A DNA stretch of 64,000 nucleotides, taken from positions 62,001 through 126,000 of the forward strand of contig NZ_SMFU01000012.1 of the NCBI RefSeq assembly GCF_004339595.1, given 5' to 3'. Origin of the DNA: Marinobacterium mangrovicola. GTDB lineage: Bacteria > Pseudomonadota > Gammaproteobacteria > Pseudomonadales > Balneatricaceae. Below the pieces are notes generated by a model that did not search any database, was not told the origin of the DNA, and was given only the letters and a program-made list of their open reading frames with translations. Positions 15,793-24,493 of the stretch are shown here, piece after piece. The translations under genes and the position numbers were made by a program. Each line of letters starts with the position of its first letter. Positions within the stretch are counted from its first letter, which is position 1.

Positions 15793-16869
15793 TCAGAAAA
15801 TGCGCTGCCGCAACTGCCAGCTGATCCGCTGTGCCGGCACCAGGGCCGCCCACTTGGAGACCCCACGCGCCTGCAGATCCTGCTGATAGGTATAGCGCTC
15901 TCCGTTTAACTCAACCTCGGTTTGCAGACGGAAAAACTCCGAATTCAGCAACAGTCCACCCAGCACTGTACTGATCTGCTCCGCACCTGCGCCTGCCAGC
16001 ACGGCACGTACCTCTTCGGCATCGGCATATCCCTTCTCGGGGCGTCTCAGCAGCAGACGACTCAGCACCGAGGTGGATACCTCGCCCTGGTAGAGCGCCT
16101 CCAGCAGCGGCAGCTGATCGGGCGTCAGCACGTTCAGGTTCAGCTTCCAGGCACCGGTGTCGGCCAGGGCGCAAAGCTCCGGGTAGCGCCAGCTCCTGCT
16201 GCTGTCCGCGGGAAGCAGCAGGTTCAGCTCGCTGATATCCGCCAGTGCCGTCTGTGCCGGCAGCCGCGCCGGCTCAGACTGCAGATACTCCTGCGACTCG
16301 GCACCGCGCGGCATGCGCTGATTGTCGGCATCGACCCAGTCCGCCAGCCGATCTGCCAACTGTTCTGCATTGCCCGCGCCGCGGGATCTCAGCAGGAAGA
16401 GCAGCTGTTCACGGGCTTCCGCCGCCTCGGGACCCGCCAGCGCATTGACGTTAAAACAGGCGCGCCGATCCTGCAGGCGAATACGCACCGAGGCATCGGG
16501 CACCAGTTCGGTGTCGATCCCTGCCAGCGACATATCCAGCCATTGCCCCTGCAATGCTTTGCTGAACAGGGCACTTTCACGCCAGCGCCGCTCGGTCAGT
16601 CCCTCCTCAACCAGTAACTGTGCCGCACGATGCAGCGCCAGCGCCTGACGCCCATCATGCAGGCCCTGCATCTGCTTAACCTCGGTGCGGCTTTGCTCCA
16701 GCACCACCGGCAGCCCCAACGCAATCAGCGCCAACGCAAACAGCACCATCAACAGGGCAACGCCACGCTGAGGCGGCAATGGCCGGGCTCGGCGTGAACT
16801 GGCTAGAGGCCCGGGCAGGCCAGGGTTCGGGGACAAGTTCGTGACTGACGATCGGCGGGTATCTGACAT
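15793..16869 (-). CDS. gspK: Type II secretion minor pseudopilin GspK, displaced from the operon
   Basis: About 358 residues from the ATG at 16869; a GTG at 16893 would add eight. After a long basic leader (SSRRARPLPPQRG) comes the pseudopilin helix VALLMVLFALALIALGLPVVL, without Glu at +5, as is normal for GspK. The large globular domain has family segments (DRRACFNVNALAG, LADRLADWVDADNQRMPRGAES, LNLNVLTPDQLPLLEALYQG). GspK caps the pseudopilus tip with GspI and GspJ. It is absent from its usual place between gspJ and gspL and is transcribed separately beyond phoX, behind its own candidate Pho box. I see no second copy. Confidence 0.92.
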   Translation of the reverse strand: MSDTRRSSVTNLSPNPGLPGPLASSRRARPLPPQRGVALLMVLFALALIALGLPVVLEQSRTEVKQMQGLHDGRQALALHRAAQLLVEEGLTERRWRESALFSKALQGQWLDMSLAGIDTELVPDASVRIRLQDRRACFNVNALAGPEAAEAREQLLFLLRSRGAGNAEQLADRLADWVDADNQRMPRGAESQEYLQSEPARLPAQTALADISELNLLLPADSSRSWRYPELCALADTGAWKLNLNVLTPDQLPLLEALYQGEVSTSVLSRLLLRRPEKGYADAEEVRAVLAGAGAEQISTVLGGLLLNSEFFRLQTEVELNGERYTYQQDLQARGVSKWAALVPAQRISWQLRQRIF

Positions 16870-16917
16870 CTGCGGGCGTTCCGGCGTTAACACAACCCGC
16901 TAGTAAACGCGCTATAG

Positions 16918-16935
16918 ATGACTGTCTGGTGACCA
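16918..16935 (-). promoter_or_regulatory. Candidate Pho box upstream of gspK
   Basis: On the minus strand TGGTCAC (4/7) and CAGTCAT (6/7 to CTGTCAT) are separated by CAGA (4 bp). It lies 49 bp before the preferred gspK ATG, a distance that fits activation by PhoB. Confidence 0.4.
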
Positions 16936-17070
16936 AAGGCCCATTGCAGCGGACAAAAGCGGTAAAATAGCCCGAACCAGCGACAGCCTGCTTAGCGGAT
17001 CAAGAACTCTCCGGAACACTTCCCCCTGGCACTTGTCTACCCAAACCTGTACCTCTTCCAGGGAGTTTGC

Positions 17071-18114
17071 GTGTTGTTTTACCGAGTGATCGCGTTATTG
17101 ACCTCTTGCCTAGCTGCGACGGCCCAAGCCGGTTCGGTCAGCATCGAGCTGGATAACGGCGACCATCTGAGCGGCGAGTTGATTGAGCAAAACGAGCAGA
17201 GCGTCGTGCTGAATAGCCCGGTACTGGGGGAGATCAGCGTGCCCCGCTCCAATATTGTCGCGCTGGATTCCGAAGCCGCCCTCACAGTCCAACTGGAAAC
17301 TCTAACTGAAGCCCAAACAGAAACGGAAACCTCGACCGAAAGCCCGATGCCCGAAACGCCAATTGTGGATATAGACGGAATAGACACCGCAGAGATCCGC
17401 CTGGCTCTCGATACCGAAGAGGCTCTAGAGGAAGATTTCGGACTTTTCGGCACCGGCTGGCTCTCCTATTGGGAAAGGCGGCTGGACCTGGGCCTTGCCG
17501 GCAGCAGCGGCAACTCAGACAGCATGCAGGGCAACCTGTCGTTCACCGCCGAATACGAGAGCAGCGATACCCGTATCAACCACCGCATCAACTACTTCCG
17601 CGCCCAGTCCGATCATGAGCTGTCGGACCACTCCTTCTACGCCTCGGTCAACCGCGACTGGCTGCTGCCCAACTCGCCCTGGTTCCGCTTTGCCGAGGGA
17701 CGTGTCGATGTGGATCAGTTCAACGAGTGGGAATACCGCATCAACGCCAACGGCGGTGTGGGTTATGAGTTCTCCAATACACCGACCTGGCGAGTGCTGG
17801 GCCGAACCGGTCTGGGTTTTCAGCGCGCCTTTGGCGGCGAAGACAACGAGCCGATCCCGGAAGCGATGTTTGGCCTGGAGACACGCTGGAAGATGAACGA
17901 TTTCCAGCGCGTGGAGTTCGCCAATACGCTTTATCCCAACCTGCTCGCTCCCTCGGAGGTACGTAACCTGACCTCGCTGGACTGGATCCTCGATCTGAAC
18001 ACTTATATGGGCGTGGCGCTTAAGGTGGGGCTGAGTAACGAATACAACTCCGTTACCGATGAGGAAGAAAACAACGACTTCAAATACACAGCCTCCCTGG
18101 CGTGGACGCTCTGA
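17071..18114 (+). CDS. DUF481-family outer-membrane protein
   Basis: 347 residues from a GTG start preceded by GGGAG. A signal peptide (ALLTSCLAATAQA|GSVS) is followed by a small beta domain (SIELDNGDHLSGELIEQNEQSVVLNSPVLGEISVPRSNI), an acidic Thr/Glu linker, and a C-terminal DUF481 beta-barrel-like domain with alternating aromatic strands (RRLDLGLAGSSGNSDSMQGNLSFTAEYE ... FKYTASLAWTL) ending in Leu. DUF481 proteins (YdiY/putative salt-stress type) are outer-membrane proteins of unknown function. It is divergent from gspK; no functional link to it is evident beyond position. Confidence 0.8.
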   Translation: MLFYRVIALLTSCLAATAQAGSVSIELDNGDHLSGELIEQNEQSVVLNSPVLGEISVPRSNIVALDSEAALTVQLETLTEAQTETETSTESPMPETPIVDIDGIDTAEIRLALDTEEALEEDFGLFGTGWLSYWERRLDLGLAGSSGNSDSMQGNLSFTAEYESSDTRINHRINYFRAQSDHELSDHSFYASVNRDWLLPNSPWFRFAEGRVDVDQFNEWEYRINANGGVGYEFSNTPTWRVLGRTGLGFQRAFGGEDNEPIPEAMFGLETRWKMNDFQRVEFANTLYPNLLAPSEVRNLTSLDWILDLNTYMGVALKVGLSNEYNSVTDEEENNDFKYTASLAWTL

Positions 18115-18151
18115 TAGAGCTGTCTATCTGAGCTAACAAGCACGTTTGACC

Positions 18152-18253
18152 TGTGCATAAGTTAAATTGGCTTTGGGAAGCGGTCGAACGCAGCCTCTCC
18201 ACAAAAGCTGTGGATAAAAAAGTTTTTTCGCGTGGGAGGCAGGTTGTGGACAA
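18152..18253. promoter_or_regulatory. Cluster of three DnaA boxes
   Basis: Read on the minus strand: TTATGCACA (18152-18160), TTATCCACA (18209-18217) and TTGTCCACA (18245-18253). The first two fit the consensus TTWTNCACA perfectly and the third differs at one base. All point the same way in a 100-bp intergenic stretch with an AT tract (AAAAAAGTTTTTT) between. No replication gene adjoins, so a chromosomal origin is unlikely. A DnaA-titration or DnaA-regulated site is possible. Confidence 0.5.
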
Positions 18254-18277
18254 AAAAAGCCCCGGAAAACCGGGGCT
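18252..18277 (-). terminator. Rho-independent terminator of the aminotransferase gene
   Basis: On the minus strand AGCCCCGG, loop TTTT, CCGGGGCT and then a run of T: an intrinsic terminator 37 bp after the aminotransferase stop. It ends the leftward taurine cluster. Confidence 0.85.
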
Positions 18278-18314
18278 CTCAGTCAGCGGATGACCACTAT
18301 TTTACCAGCAGGGC

Positions 18315-19688
18315 TTAAGCGCAGACTTCGCTGAACGCCTGATCCAGCACTTCGATAATGCGGTCGACCTGGGCTTCAGTGATCACCAGCGCCGGCGCGA
18401 AGTTAAGCACGTTGTTGTAACCGGCGATGCTGCGGTTGGTACGACCGATCAGCAGTCCCAGTTCCTTACAGCGTGCTGCAACAGCCGCGGACAGGGACTC
18501 ATGCGCAGGCTCGCGGGTTTCACGATCGGCTACCATCTCGATACCGCAGAACAGGCCCTTGCCACGCACGTCACCGATGATCGGATGCTTGGCTTTCAGG
18601 GTTTCGAAACCGGCCAGCAGACGTTCACCCATGCGGGCGCTGTTTTCGATCAGGTTCTCCCGCTCCAGGATCTCCATGTTTTTCAGCGCCGCAGCCGGTG
18701 CAGAAGTGCAGCCACCAAAGGTGGAGATATCACGGAAGAAGCCCAGGTGATCGCCTTCGGCTTCGCTCAGCAGCTCGTAGACCTTCTCGGTGGTCACGGT
18801 GCAGGAGATCGGCGCATAACCGGAAGCCACACCCTTGGCCATGGTGACCATATCCGGCTTGATGCCGTAATGCTGGTAACCAAACCAGGCGCCGGTACGG
18901 CCCAGGCCACAAACCACCTCATCGATGATCAGCAGTACGTTGTACTTGTCGCAGATCTCGCGGATCTTTTCCCAGTAGCCTTGCGGCGGCAGGATGATAC
19001 CGCCACCTGCTGTGATCGGCTCCAGAATCACCGCGCCAACGGTGTCAGCGCCTTCACGCAGAATCACCTCTTCCATCGCTTCGGCAGCACGCACGCCGTA
19101 GTCCACGTCGTTACCATACTGATTGCGGTATTCCAGGCAGTGCGGGAACTCGACAAAGCCCGGGGTGAACGGGCCAAACTGTTCGCGACGCTCGTTCTGG
19201 CCGGAAGCGCTCAGTGCGGTGATGGTGGTGCCGTGGTAATCGCGCTCCCGGAACAGGATCTTGTGCTTCTTGCCGCCGTAATGCTTGGCAGCGATCTGGC
19301 GCACCATCTTGAACGCTTTCTCGTTGGCCTCGGAACCTGAGCTGGAGTAGTAAACGCGGCTCATGCCCGGCATCTTGTCGATCAGCGCATCGGCAAACAG
19401 GGCGCCCGGCTTGGTGGCAGCGGCGCCGGAGAAGTAGTTCAGCGCGCACAGCTGCTCGTGCACCGCATCGGCGATCTCACGACGGCCATAGCCGACGTTG
19501 GTGACCCAGACGCCACCGGAGGAAGCGTCGAGGTATTCCTTACCTTCGCTATCCCAGAGTTGCAGGCCTTCACCACGGACAAACAGCGGTACTCCGGCTT
19601 TAGCGGCCGCTGTGGGGGTGATGTGGTGCCAAACGTGTTCCTTGTCGAGCGCTTTCAGGCTCGCCACTTCATCAGCTTTTATGTTCAT
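18315..19688 (-). CDS. tpa: Taurine:pyruvate aminotransferase-like class III aminotransferase
   Basis: 457 residues. The start ALDKEHVWHHITPTAAAKAGVPLFVRGEGLQLWDSEGKEYLDASSGGVWVTNVGYGR resembles taurine:pyruvate aminotransferases. PLP motifs are present: SSSGSEANEKAFKMVRQ, the Asp of LLIIDEVVCGLGRTG, and the Schiff-base Lys in TMAKGVASGYAPIS. The reaction would convert taurine plus pyruvate to sulfoacetaldehyde plus alanine. Its neighbours, a sulfoacetaldehyde reductase-type SDR, a TauE-family exporter and a TauR-like regulator, support taurine over other omega-amines. An omega-amino acid:pyruvate aminotransferase is the alternative. Confidence 0.75.
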   Translation of the reverse strand: MNIKADEVASLKALDKEHVWHHITPTAAAKAGVPLFVRGEGLQLWDSEGKEYLDASSGGVWVTNVGYGRREIADAVHEQLCALNYFSGAAATKPGALFADALIDKMPGMSRVYYSSSGSEANEKAFKMVRQIAAKHYGGKKHKILFRERDYHGTTITALSASGQNERREQFGPFTPGFVEFPHCLEYRNQYGNDVDYGVRAAEAMEEVILREGADTVGAVILEPITAGGGIILPPQGYWEKIREICDKYNVLLIIDEVVCGLGRTGAWFGYQHYGIKPDMVTMAKGVASGYAPISCTVTTEKVYELLSEAEGDHLGFFRDISTFGGCTSAPAAALKNMEILERENLIENSARMGERLLAGFETLKAKHPIIGDVRGKGLFCGIEMVADRETREPAHESLSAAVAARCKELGLLIGRTNRSIAGYNNVLNFAPALVITEAQVDRIIEVLDQAFSEVCA

Positions 19689-19711
19689 AAATCTCTCCTG
19701 AGCCCTGAGGC

Positions 19712-20509
<798 letters not shown>

Positions 20510-20519
20510 CTAAAAAAGC

Positions 20520-21272
20520 TTAAACCAGTTGATACAGGCCGGTGCCCAGACCGCTCAGTGACAGCATCACCAGAACGGGCACGGCCACAGGATGAAACGA
20601 ACTCGGCTGGCGGCGGTGGAACGCCATCTGCCCCAGCTGCACACCTATCCAGGTGGGCAGCAGCAGCGCGAGCAGCGGTACCCAGATACCGGCGTCGATC
20701 ACGCCACTTATCCACAGCAACAGCAGCGCCAGCAGATCGATACAGGCGAGAAAGATCACCATGGTGGCGCGCTGCACCTTCGGCGTCAGCGGCATGCTCA
20801 GCAGGTAGCTGACGATCGGCAGACCGCCCACCGAGGCGGCGGCAGTAAAGCCGCCGGAAAGCACACCCATAAAGCGGGTGACCAGGGTGCGCTCCACCGC
20901 GGTTTTCTCGGTTTTGCGCAGCAGCATCAACGTCATCACCAGCACCGCCACGCTGATACCTATCTTCAGCGCCAGCTCCGGCAGCTGGATCAGCAACGTC
21001 AGGCCCAGAGGGATGCCCACCAGGGCGCCGCTGCCCATACGTAACATCACGCCGCGATCCGCATCGGGCCAGGCGCCACGCAGCAGCCCCAGGGTACCGA
21101 TCACATCCAGGATCAGGATCACCGGCACGCTCTGCTGCGGTGGCCAGATCAGGTTGAGCCCGGTGATGGCGATGGCGGCATAGCCAAAGCCGGTATAACC
21201 GCGCACCAGCGCCGCCACGAAAACAGGCAAAATCGCCCAGGCCAGATTATCTATCGCTAGAAATGAGGACAT
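20520..21272 (-). CDS. isfE: TauE/SafE-family membrane exporter (IsfE-like)
   Basis: About 250 residues from the ATG at 21272 (MSSFLAIDNLAW); an upstream extension to 21323 is less likely. It is highly hydrophobic with about 8 membrane segments and the TauE/SafE pattern (FVAALVRGYTGFGYAAIAITGLNLIWPPQQSVPVILILDV ... GGFTAAASVGGLPIVSYLLS). The family exports sulfite, sulfoacetate and related anions. In this context, next to a sulfoacetaldehyde reductase, isethionate is the likely cargo (inference). A two-box operator lies 78-109 bp upstream. Confidence 0.75.
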   Translation of the reverse strand: MSSFLAIDNLAWAILPVFVAALVRGYTGFGYAAIAITGLNLIWPPQQSVPVILILDVIGTLGLLRGAWPDADRGVMLRMGSGALVGIPLGLTLLIQLPELALKIGISVAVLVMTLMLLRKTEKTAVERTLVTRFMGVLSGGFTAAASVGGLPIVSYLLSMPLTPKVQRATMVIFLACIDLLALLLLWISGVIDAGIWVPLLALLLPTWIGVQLGQMAFHRRQPSSFHPVAVPVLVMLSLSGLGTGLYQLV

Positions 21273-21349
21273 CACACGCCAGTCAAAAAAGAGAGTGCGC
21301 AGCGGCTGCCGCGCTCCAGCCAACGTTAGGGGGTAGGAGGGGAGAGCTG

Positions 21350-21381
21350 ATAGATCCAGATAGAAAAGAATATGGGTCCAG
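21350..21381 (-). promoter_or_regulatory. TauR-type operator A upstream of isfE
   Basis: On the minus strand CTGGACC (21375-21381) and CTGGATC (21353-21359) form direct repeats with starts 22 bp apart; the second is part of ATCTGGATCTAT (21350-21361). They resemble the CTGGACYTAA direct repeats I recall for Rhodobacter TauR. The same arrangement recurs at 22926-22957. Confidence 0.65.
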
Positions 21382-21389
21382 TCTGAGAT

Positions 21390-22856
21390 TCAGGGCTGGT
21401 AGTGATCCAAGGTGTGGCGCAGCAGCTCGATCCCTGGCTCAATTTTGTGCGTGGCGATGGCCGAGAACCCCAGGCGCATGTAGTTTTTCGGTGGATTGGG
21501 CTCAAAGAAATGGATGCTGCCCTCCTCGATCAACACCCCATTCCGGGCCGCCTGCCAGGAGAGCTTTTCGGTATCCACGCCCTCAGGGGTTTTCAGCCAG
21601 AACGAGGAGGAACCGCCGCGCCCCGCCGGCGAATAGAGATGCGGCAGATGGCGGGCGATGGCAGAGGACATGCGGTCTCGCTTGCTGAAGTAGAGCTCAC
21701 GGATCTTACGCAGATAAGTATCGTAATAACCCTGGGAGAGAAACAGCGCGGTCAAATATTGATTGTTCGTAGCCGGGTGGCGATACATCAGGCGACGCAG
21801 CGCCCGCGCTTCCGAGATCAGCGACTCATCCGCCACCATAAAGCCGATACGCAGGCCCGGCGAGATCGACTTGGAGAGGCTGCCCACGTAGATCACCCGG
21901 TTGTCCGGGTCGTTCGCCTTTAGCGCCGGCACCGGGTTTTCCTTCATATTGATCTCGGCGTCGTAGTCATCCTCGACCAGGATGCAGTCGTGTTCGCTGG
22001 CCAGGCTCATCAACTGCTGCCGACGCGCCCGTGACATCTCCACCCCGGTGGGCACCTGGTGGCTGGGGGTCAGGCAGATATAGTCACAGCCCTTAAGCCG
22101 GTCATCGATCACGATCCCCTCGTCATCCACCTGCTGCAGCTGCAGCCGGGCGCCAAAATTACGGAAGATATTGTGGGCATCACGAAAACCGGGATTTTCG
22201 ATCCCCACCACCTTGCTGCTGTCGAGCAGCAGGTTGGCGAGCAGGTAGAGCGAGTTCTGGGTGCCGATGGTGATCAGTATCTCGCCATGCTCGGCGTAGA
22301 TGCCACGCTTGGGCAGCAGGCGGGTGCGCAGTTGCTCGATCAGCGCCGGGTGGTCAGCATCGACCCGATCATGGATCCAGTCGCGGGCACCGGCGCCGGT
22401 CAGCGCGCGGCGGGCACAGTCGCGCCACTGCTCGATGGGGAAGAAGTCGTGCTGAATCTGGCCGTAGATAAACGGAAATTCGAAGCTACGCCAGTCGTTG
22501 GGCTTGACGATATTGCGCTCACTGCTGGGTTTGCAGACAAAGCGGCGGTTCCAGTCCGGCCCTTTCTGGTTACGGCCACGCTGCCCCTTGAGCAGATCCG
22601 GCTCATGAAAGGCGGGGGCGATAAAGTAACCGCGGCGACTGGATGAGACCAGGTAGCCCGCCTCAACCAGGCTTTCGTAGATCAGCACGATGGTATTGCG
22701 CGATACCCCCAGCTGCTTGGCCAGGCCACGGGAGGAGGGCATCGGCTCACTAACCGGGATATGCCCCGCCAGGATCGCATCCACCAGTCGCTCACGGATC
22801 TGCTCCTGCAGCGTACGGTTCGGATCAAAGTCGAAAGCGAGGAAATGTTCGATCAT
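21390..22856 (-). CDS. MocR/TauR-like transcriptional regulator (GntR winged helix plus aminotransferase-like domain)
   Basis: 488 residues. The N-terminal GntR wHTH (LQEQIRERLVDAILAGHIPVSEPMPSSRGLAKQLGVSRNTIVLIYESLVEAGYLVSSSRRGYFI, residues about 17-78) joins a class I aminotransferase fold with ILVEDDYDAEI and the PLP Lys in YVGSLSKSISPGLRIGFMV. MocR proteins sense amino compounds through PLP; TauR is the taurine-responsive member. Its position upstream of the taurine-type genes and the paired CTGGAYC operators favour TauR. Candidate sites flank the gene on both sides, so autoregulation is plausible. Confidence 0.82.
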   Translation of the reverse strand: MIEHFLAFDFDPNRTLQEQIRERLVDAILAGHIPVSEPMPSSRGLAKQLGVSRNTIVLIYESLVEAGYLVSSSRRGYFIAPAFHEPDLLKGQRGRNQKGPDWNRRFVCKPSSERNIVKPNDWRSFEFPFIYGQIQHDFFPIEQWRDCARRALTGAGARDWIHDRVDADHPALIEQLRTRLLPKRGIYAEHGEILITIGTQNSLYLLANLLLDSSKVVGIENPGFRDAHNIFRNFGARLQLQQVDDEGIVIDDRLKGCDYICLTPSHQVPTGVEMSRARRQQLMSLASEHDCILVEDDYDAEINMKENPVPALKANDPDNRVIYVGSLSKSISPGLRIGFMVADESLISEARALRRLMYRHPATNNQYLTALFLSQGYYDTYLRKIRELYFSKRDRMSSAIARHLPHLYSPAGRGGSSSFWLKTPEGVDTEKLSWQAARNGVLIEEGSIHFFEPNPPKNYMRLGFSAIATHKIEPGIELLRHTLDHYQP

Positions 22857-22925
22857 GGGGCACTAAAAATCACTGAGGAGGGCTACTGCATTAAGTTGGA
22901 GCAACTTCTACGCCAAACCGGGCAA

Positions 22926-22957
22926 CTGGCCCCATAAGGTGTCAAATCTGGATCTAT
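22926..22957 (+). promoter_or_regulatory. TauR-type operator B in the regulator/symporter intergenic region
   Basis: CTGGCCC (22926-22932) and CTGGATC (22948-22954) are direct repeats with starts 22 bp apart, the second within ATCTGGATCTAT (22946-22957). Operator A shares CTGG-CCCATA, the spacing and the 12-bp second box exactly. The repeats read toward the symporter operon, 130-161 bp before its start, and 70-101 bp from the regulator's own start. Confidence 0.65.
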
Positions 22958-23086
22958 AGCAGAGTAGCATGCCCCTTCTAAGGTGGATATAGCCAGGCTG
23001 AAAGGCTGTTTCAGCCTCCCCGAGCACAACTTCTTTCGGTCAGTACAGACGACCGGCAAGGCTCCAATTTCGACGTAGAGGTCATT

Positions 23087-24493
23087 ATGGGTGATACCTT
23101 TCACGGCGTGATCGCATTTGCGCTGCTCGCCACCATGCTGCTTATCGGCAGCGTCCTTCGCACTCGCATTTCGCTGCTGCGACGCTCGCTGATCCCGTCG
23201 AGCATCATCGGCGGCGTGATCGGCTTTGTCCTGCTGTCGCTGGACCTGATTCCGGGCTTCTCGCCCCAGGATTTCACCGCCCTGACCTTCCACCTGTTTA
23301 CCCTGAGCTTCATGTCCCTGTGCCTGACCGGCTCCAGCAAGGACAAGAGCCTTAGCGGTGGCAGCATCGTGCGAGGCGGCCTCTGGCTGACGCTGATGTG
23401 GACGCTGAGCCTGGGCCTGCAGGGCGTTATCGGCCTGCTGGTAGCCAAGGGCTACGCGGCGGTATCCGGCCAGTCGCTCAGCGAGTGGCTGGGTGCGATC
23501 ATCACCCACGGTTTCACCCAGGGTCCGGGTCAGGCACTGACCTACGGCGGTATCTGGGAAGACAAATACGCGATCGCCAACGCGGCACAGGTCGGCCTGA
23601 TCTACGCATCGCTCGGCTTTATCGTCGCCTTCTGCGTCGGTATTCCCTTTGCCCGTTACGTCATCAAAAAGGGACTTAACGCCAACCAGGCCTCCAAGAT
23701 CGACTCCCACTTCATCTCCGGCTTCTACACCCGTGAAGAAGCGCCCTCGTCCGGTCGCCTGGTCTCTCATCCGGCTAATGTGGATAACCTGGCCTATCAC
23801 CTGGCGCTGCTGGGCGTGGCTTACCTGATCACCTATATCTGGCTCAGCGCCATGCAGCCAGTGGTAGAAGGCTGGCAGCCGCTGGGTATCAACGTATCTG
23901 TGCTGTTCAGCTTCAATCTGTTCTTCATCCACGGTCTGTTCGTCGCGGTGGTCATGCGCATGGTGATCGACCGTCTGGGCCTGGACCACTACGTCGATGA
24001 CGAAACCCTGAAGCGGATCACCGGCTCCTCCGTGGACCTGATGGTGGTCGGTACCGTTATGTGCATCAAGTTTGCGGTGCTGTCGGCTCTGCTGGTACCG
24101 ATCCTGCTGATCTCCCTGGTGGTTACCCTGGTCACCGCGTTCTTCTGCCTGCTGCTCGGCAAGATGAGCGGGCCGCTGGGCTATGAGCGCGGCATCACCG
24201 CCTTCGGCTGCTGCTGCGGTTCCACCGGCACCGGCCTGCTGCTTCTGCGCATGATGGATGCCAACTTCAGCACCTCGGTACCCAAGGAACTGGCGTTCTT
24301 CAACCTGGCGATCATCCTGGTGAACCTGCATATCCTGTTTGTTTTCGCCCCGATCGTTCCCTCCATGGGCATGGGCGGCTACATCGCTGTCTATGGCGGC
24401 ACCGCGCTGGTAGCACTCTGCTGTGTACCGCTACTGCTGCGCGGACGCTCCCGTTCCACTTCAACCCAGGGCATGGAAACCAAACAGGCATGA
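23087..24493 (+). CDS. GltS-like sodium:carboxylate symporter
   Basis: 468 residues and about 11-12 membrane segments. The pattern LIGSVLRTRISLLRRSLIPSSIIGGVIGFVLL, ITHGFTQGPGQALTYGGIWED (glycine-rich re-entrant loop) and CCCGSTGTGLLLLRMMD matches the ESS/GltS sodium:glutamate symporter family, but it is too divergent to assume glutamate. First gene of an operon with an amidohydrolase (four-base overlap) and a GTPase. A TauR-type operator in front suggests that it moves a taurine-related anion (inference). Confidence 0.72.
   Translation: MGDTFHGVIAFALLATMLLIGSVLRTRISLLRRSLIPSSIIGGVIGFVLLSLDLIPGFSPQDFTALTFHLFTLSFMSLCLTGSSKDKSLSGGSIVRGGLWLTLMWTLSLGLQGVIGLLVAKGYAAVSGQSLSEWLGAIITHGFTQGPGQALTYGGIWEDKYAIANAAQVGLIYASLGFIVAFCVGIPFARYVIKKGLNANQASKIDSHFISGFYTREEAPSSGRLVSHPANVDNLAYHLALLGVAYLITYIWLSAMQPVVEGWQPLGINVSVLFSFNLFFIHGLFVAVVMRMVIDRLGLDHYVDDETLKRITGSSVDLMVVGTVMCIKFAVLSALLVPILLISLVVTLVTAFFCLLLGKMSGPLGYERGITAFGCCCGSTGTGLLLLRMMDANFSTSVPKELAFFNLAIILVNLHILFVFAPIVPSMGMGGYIAVYGGTALVALCCVPLLLRGRSRSTSTQGMETKQA

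Noticed and set aside
18198..18228. Hairpin TCCACA/TGTGGA after the DUF481 gene as a terminator
   Set aside because: Only a 6-bp stem, an A run directly after it and the T run displaced by eight bases. The sequence is better explained by the DnaA box it contains.
22883..24331. A 482-codon open frame antisense to the GltS-like symporter
   Set aside because: Gln/His/Asp-rich low-complexity shadow of a well-supported membrane protein gene.
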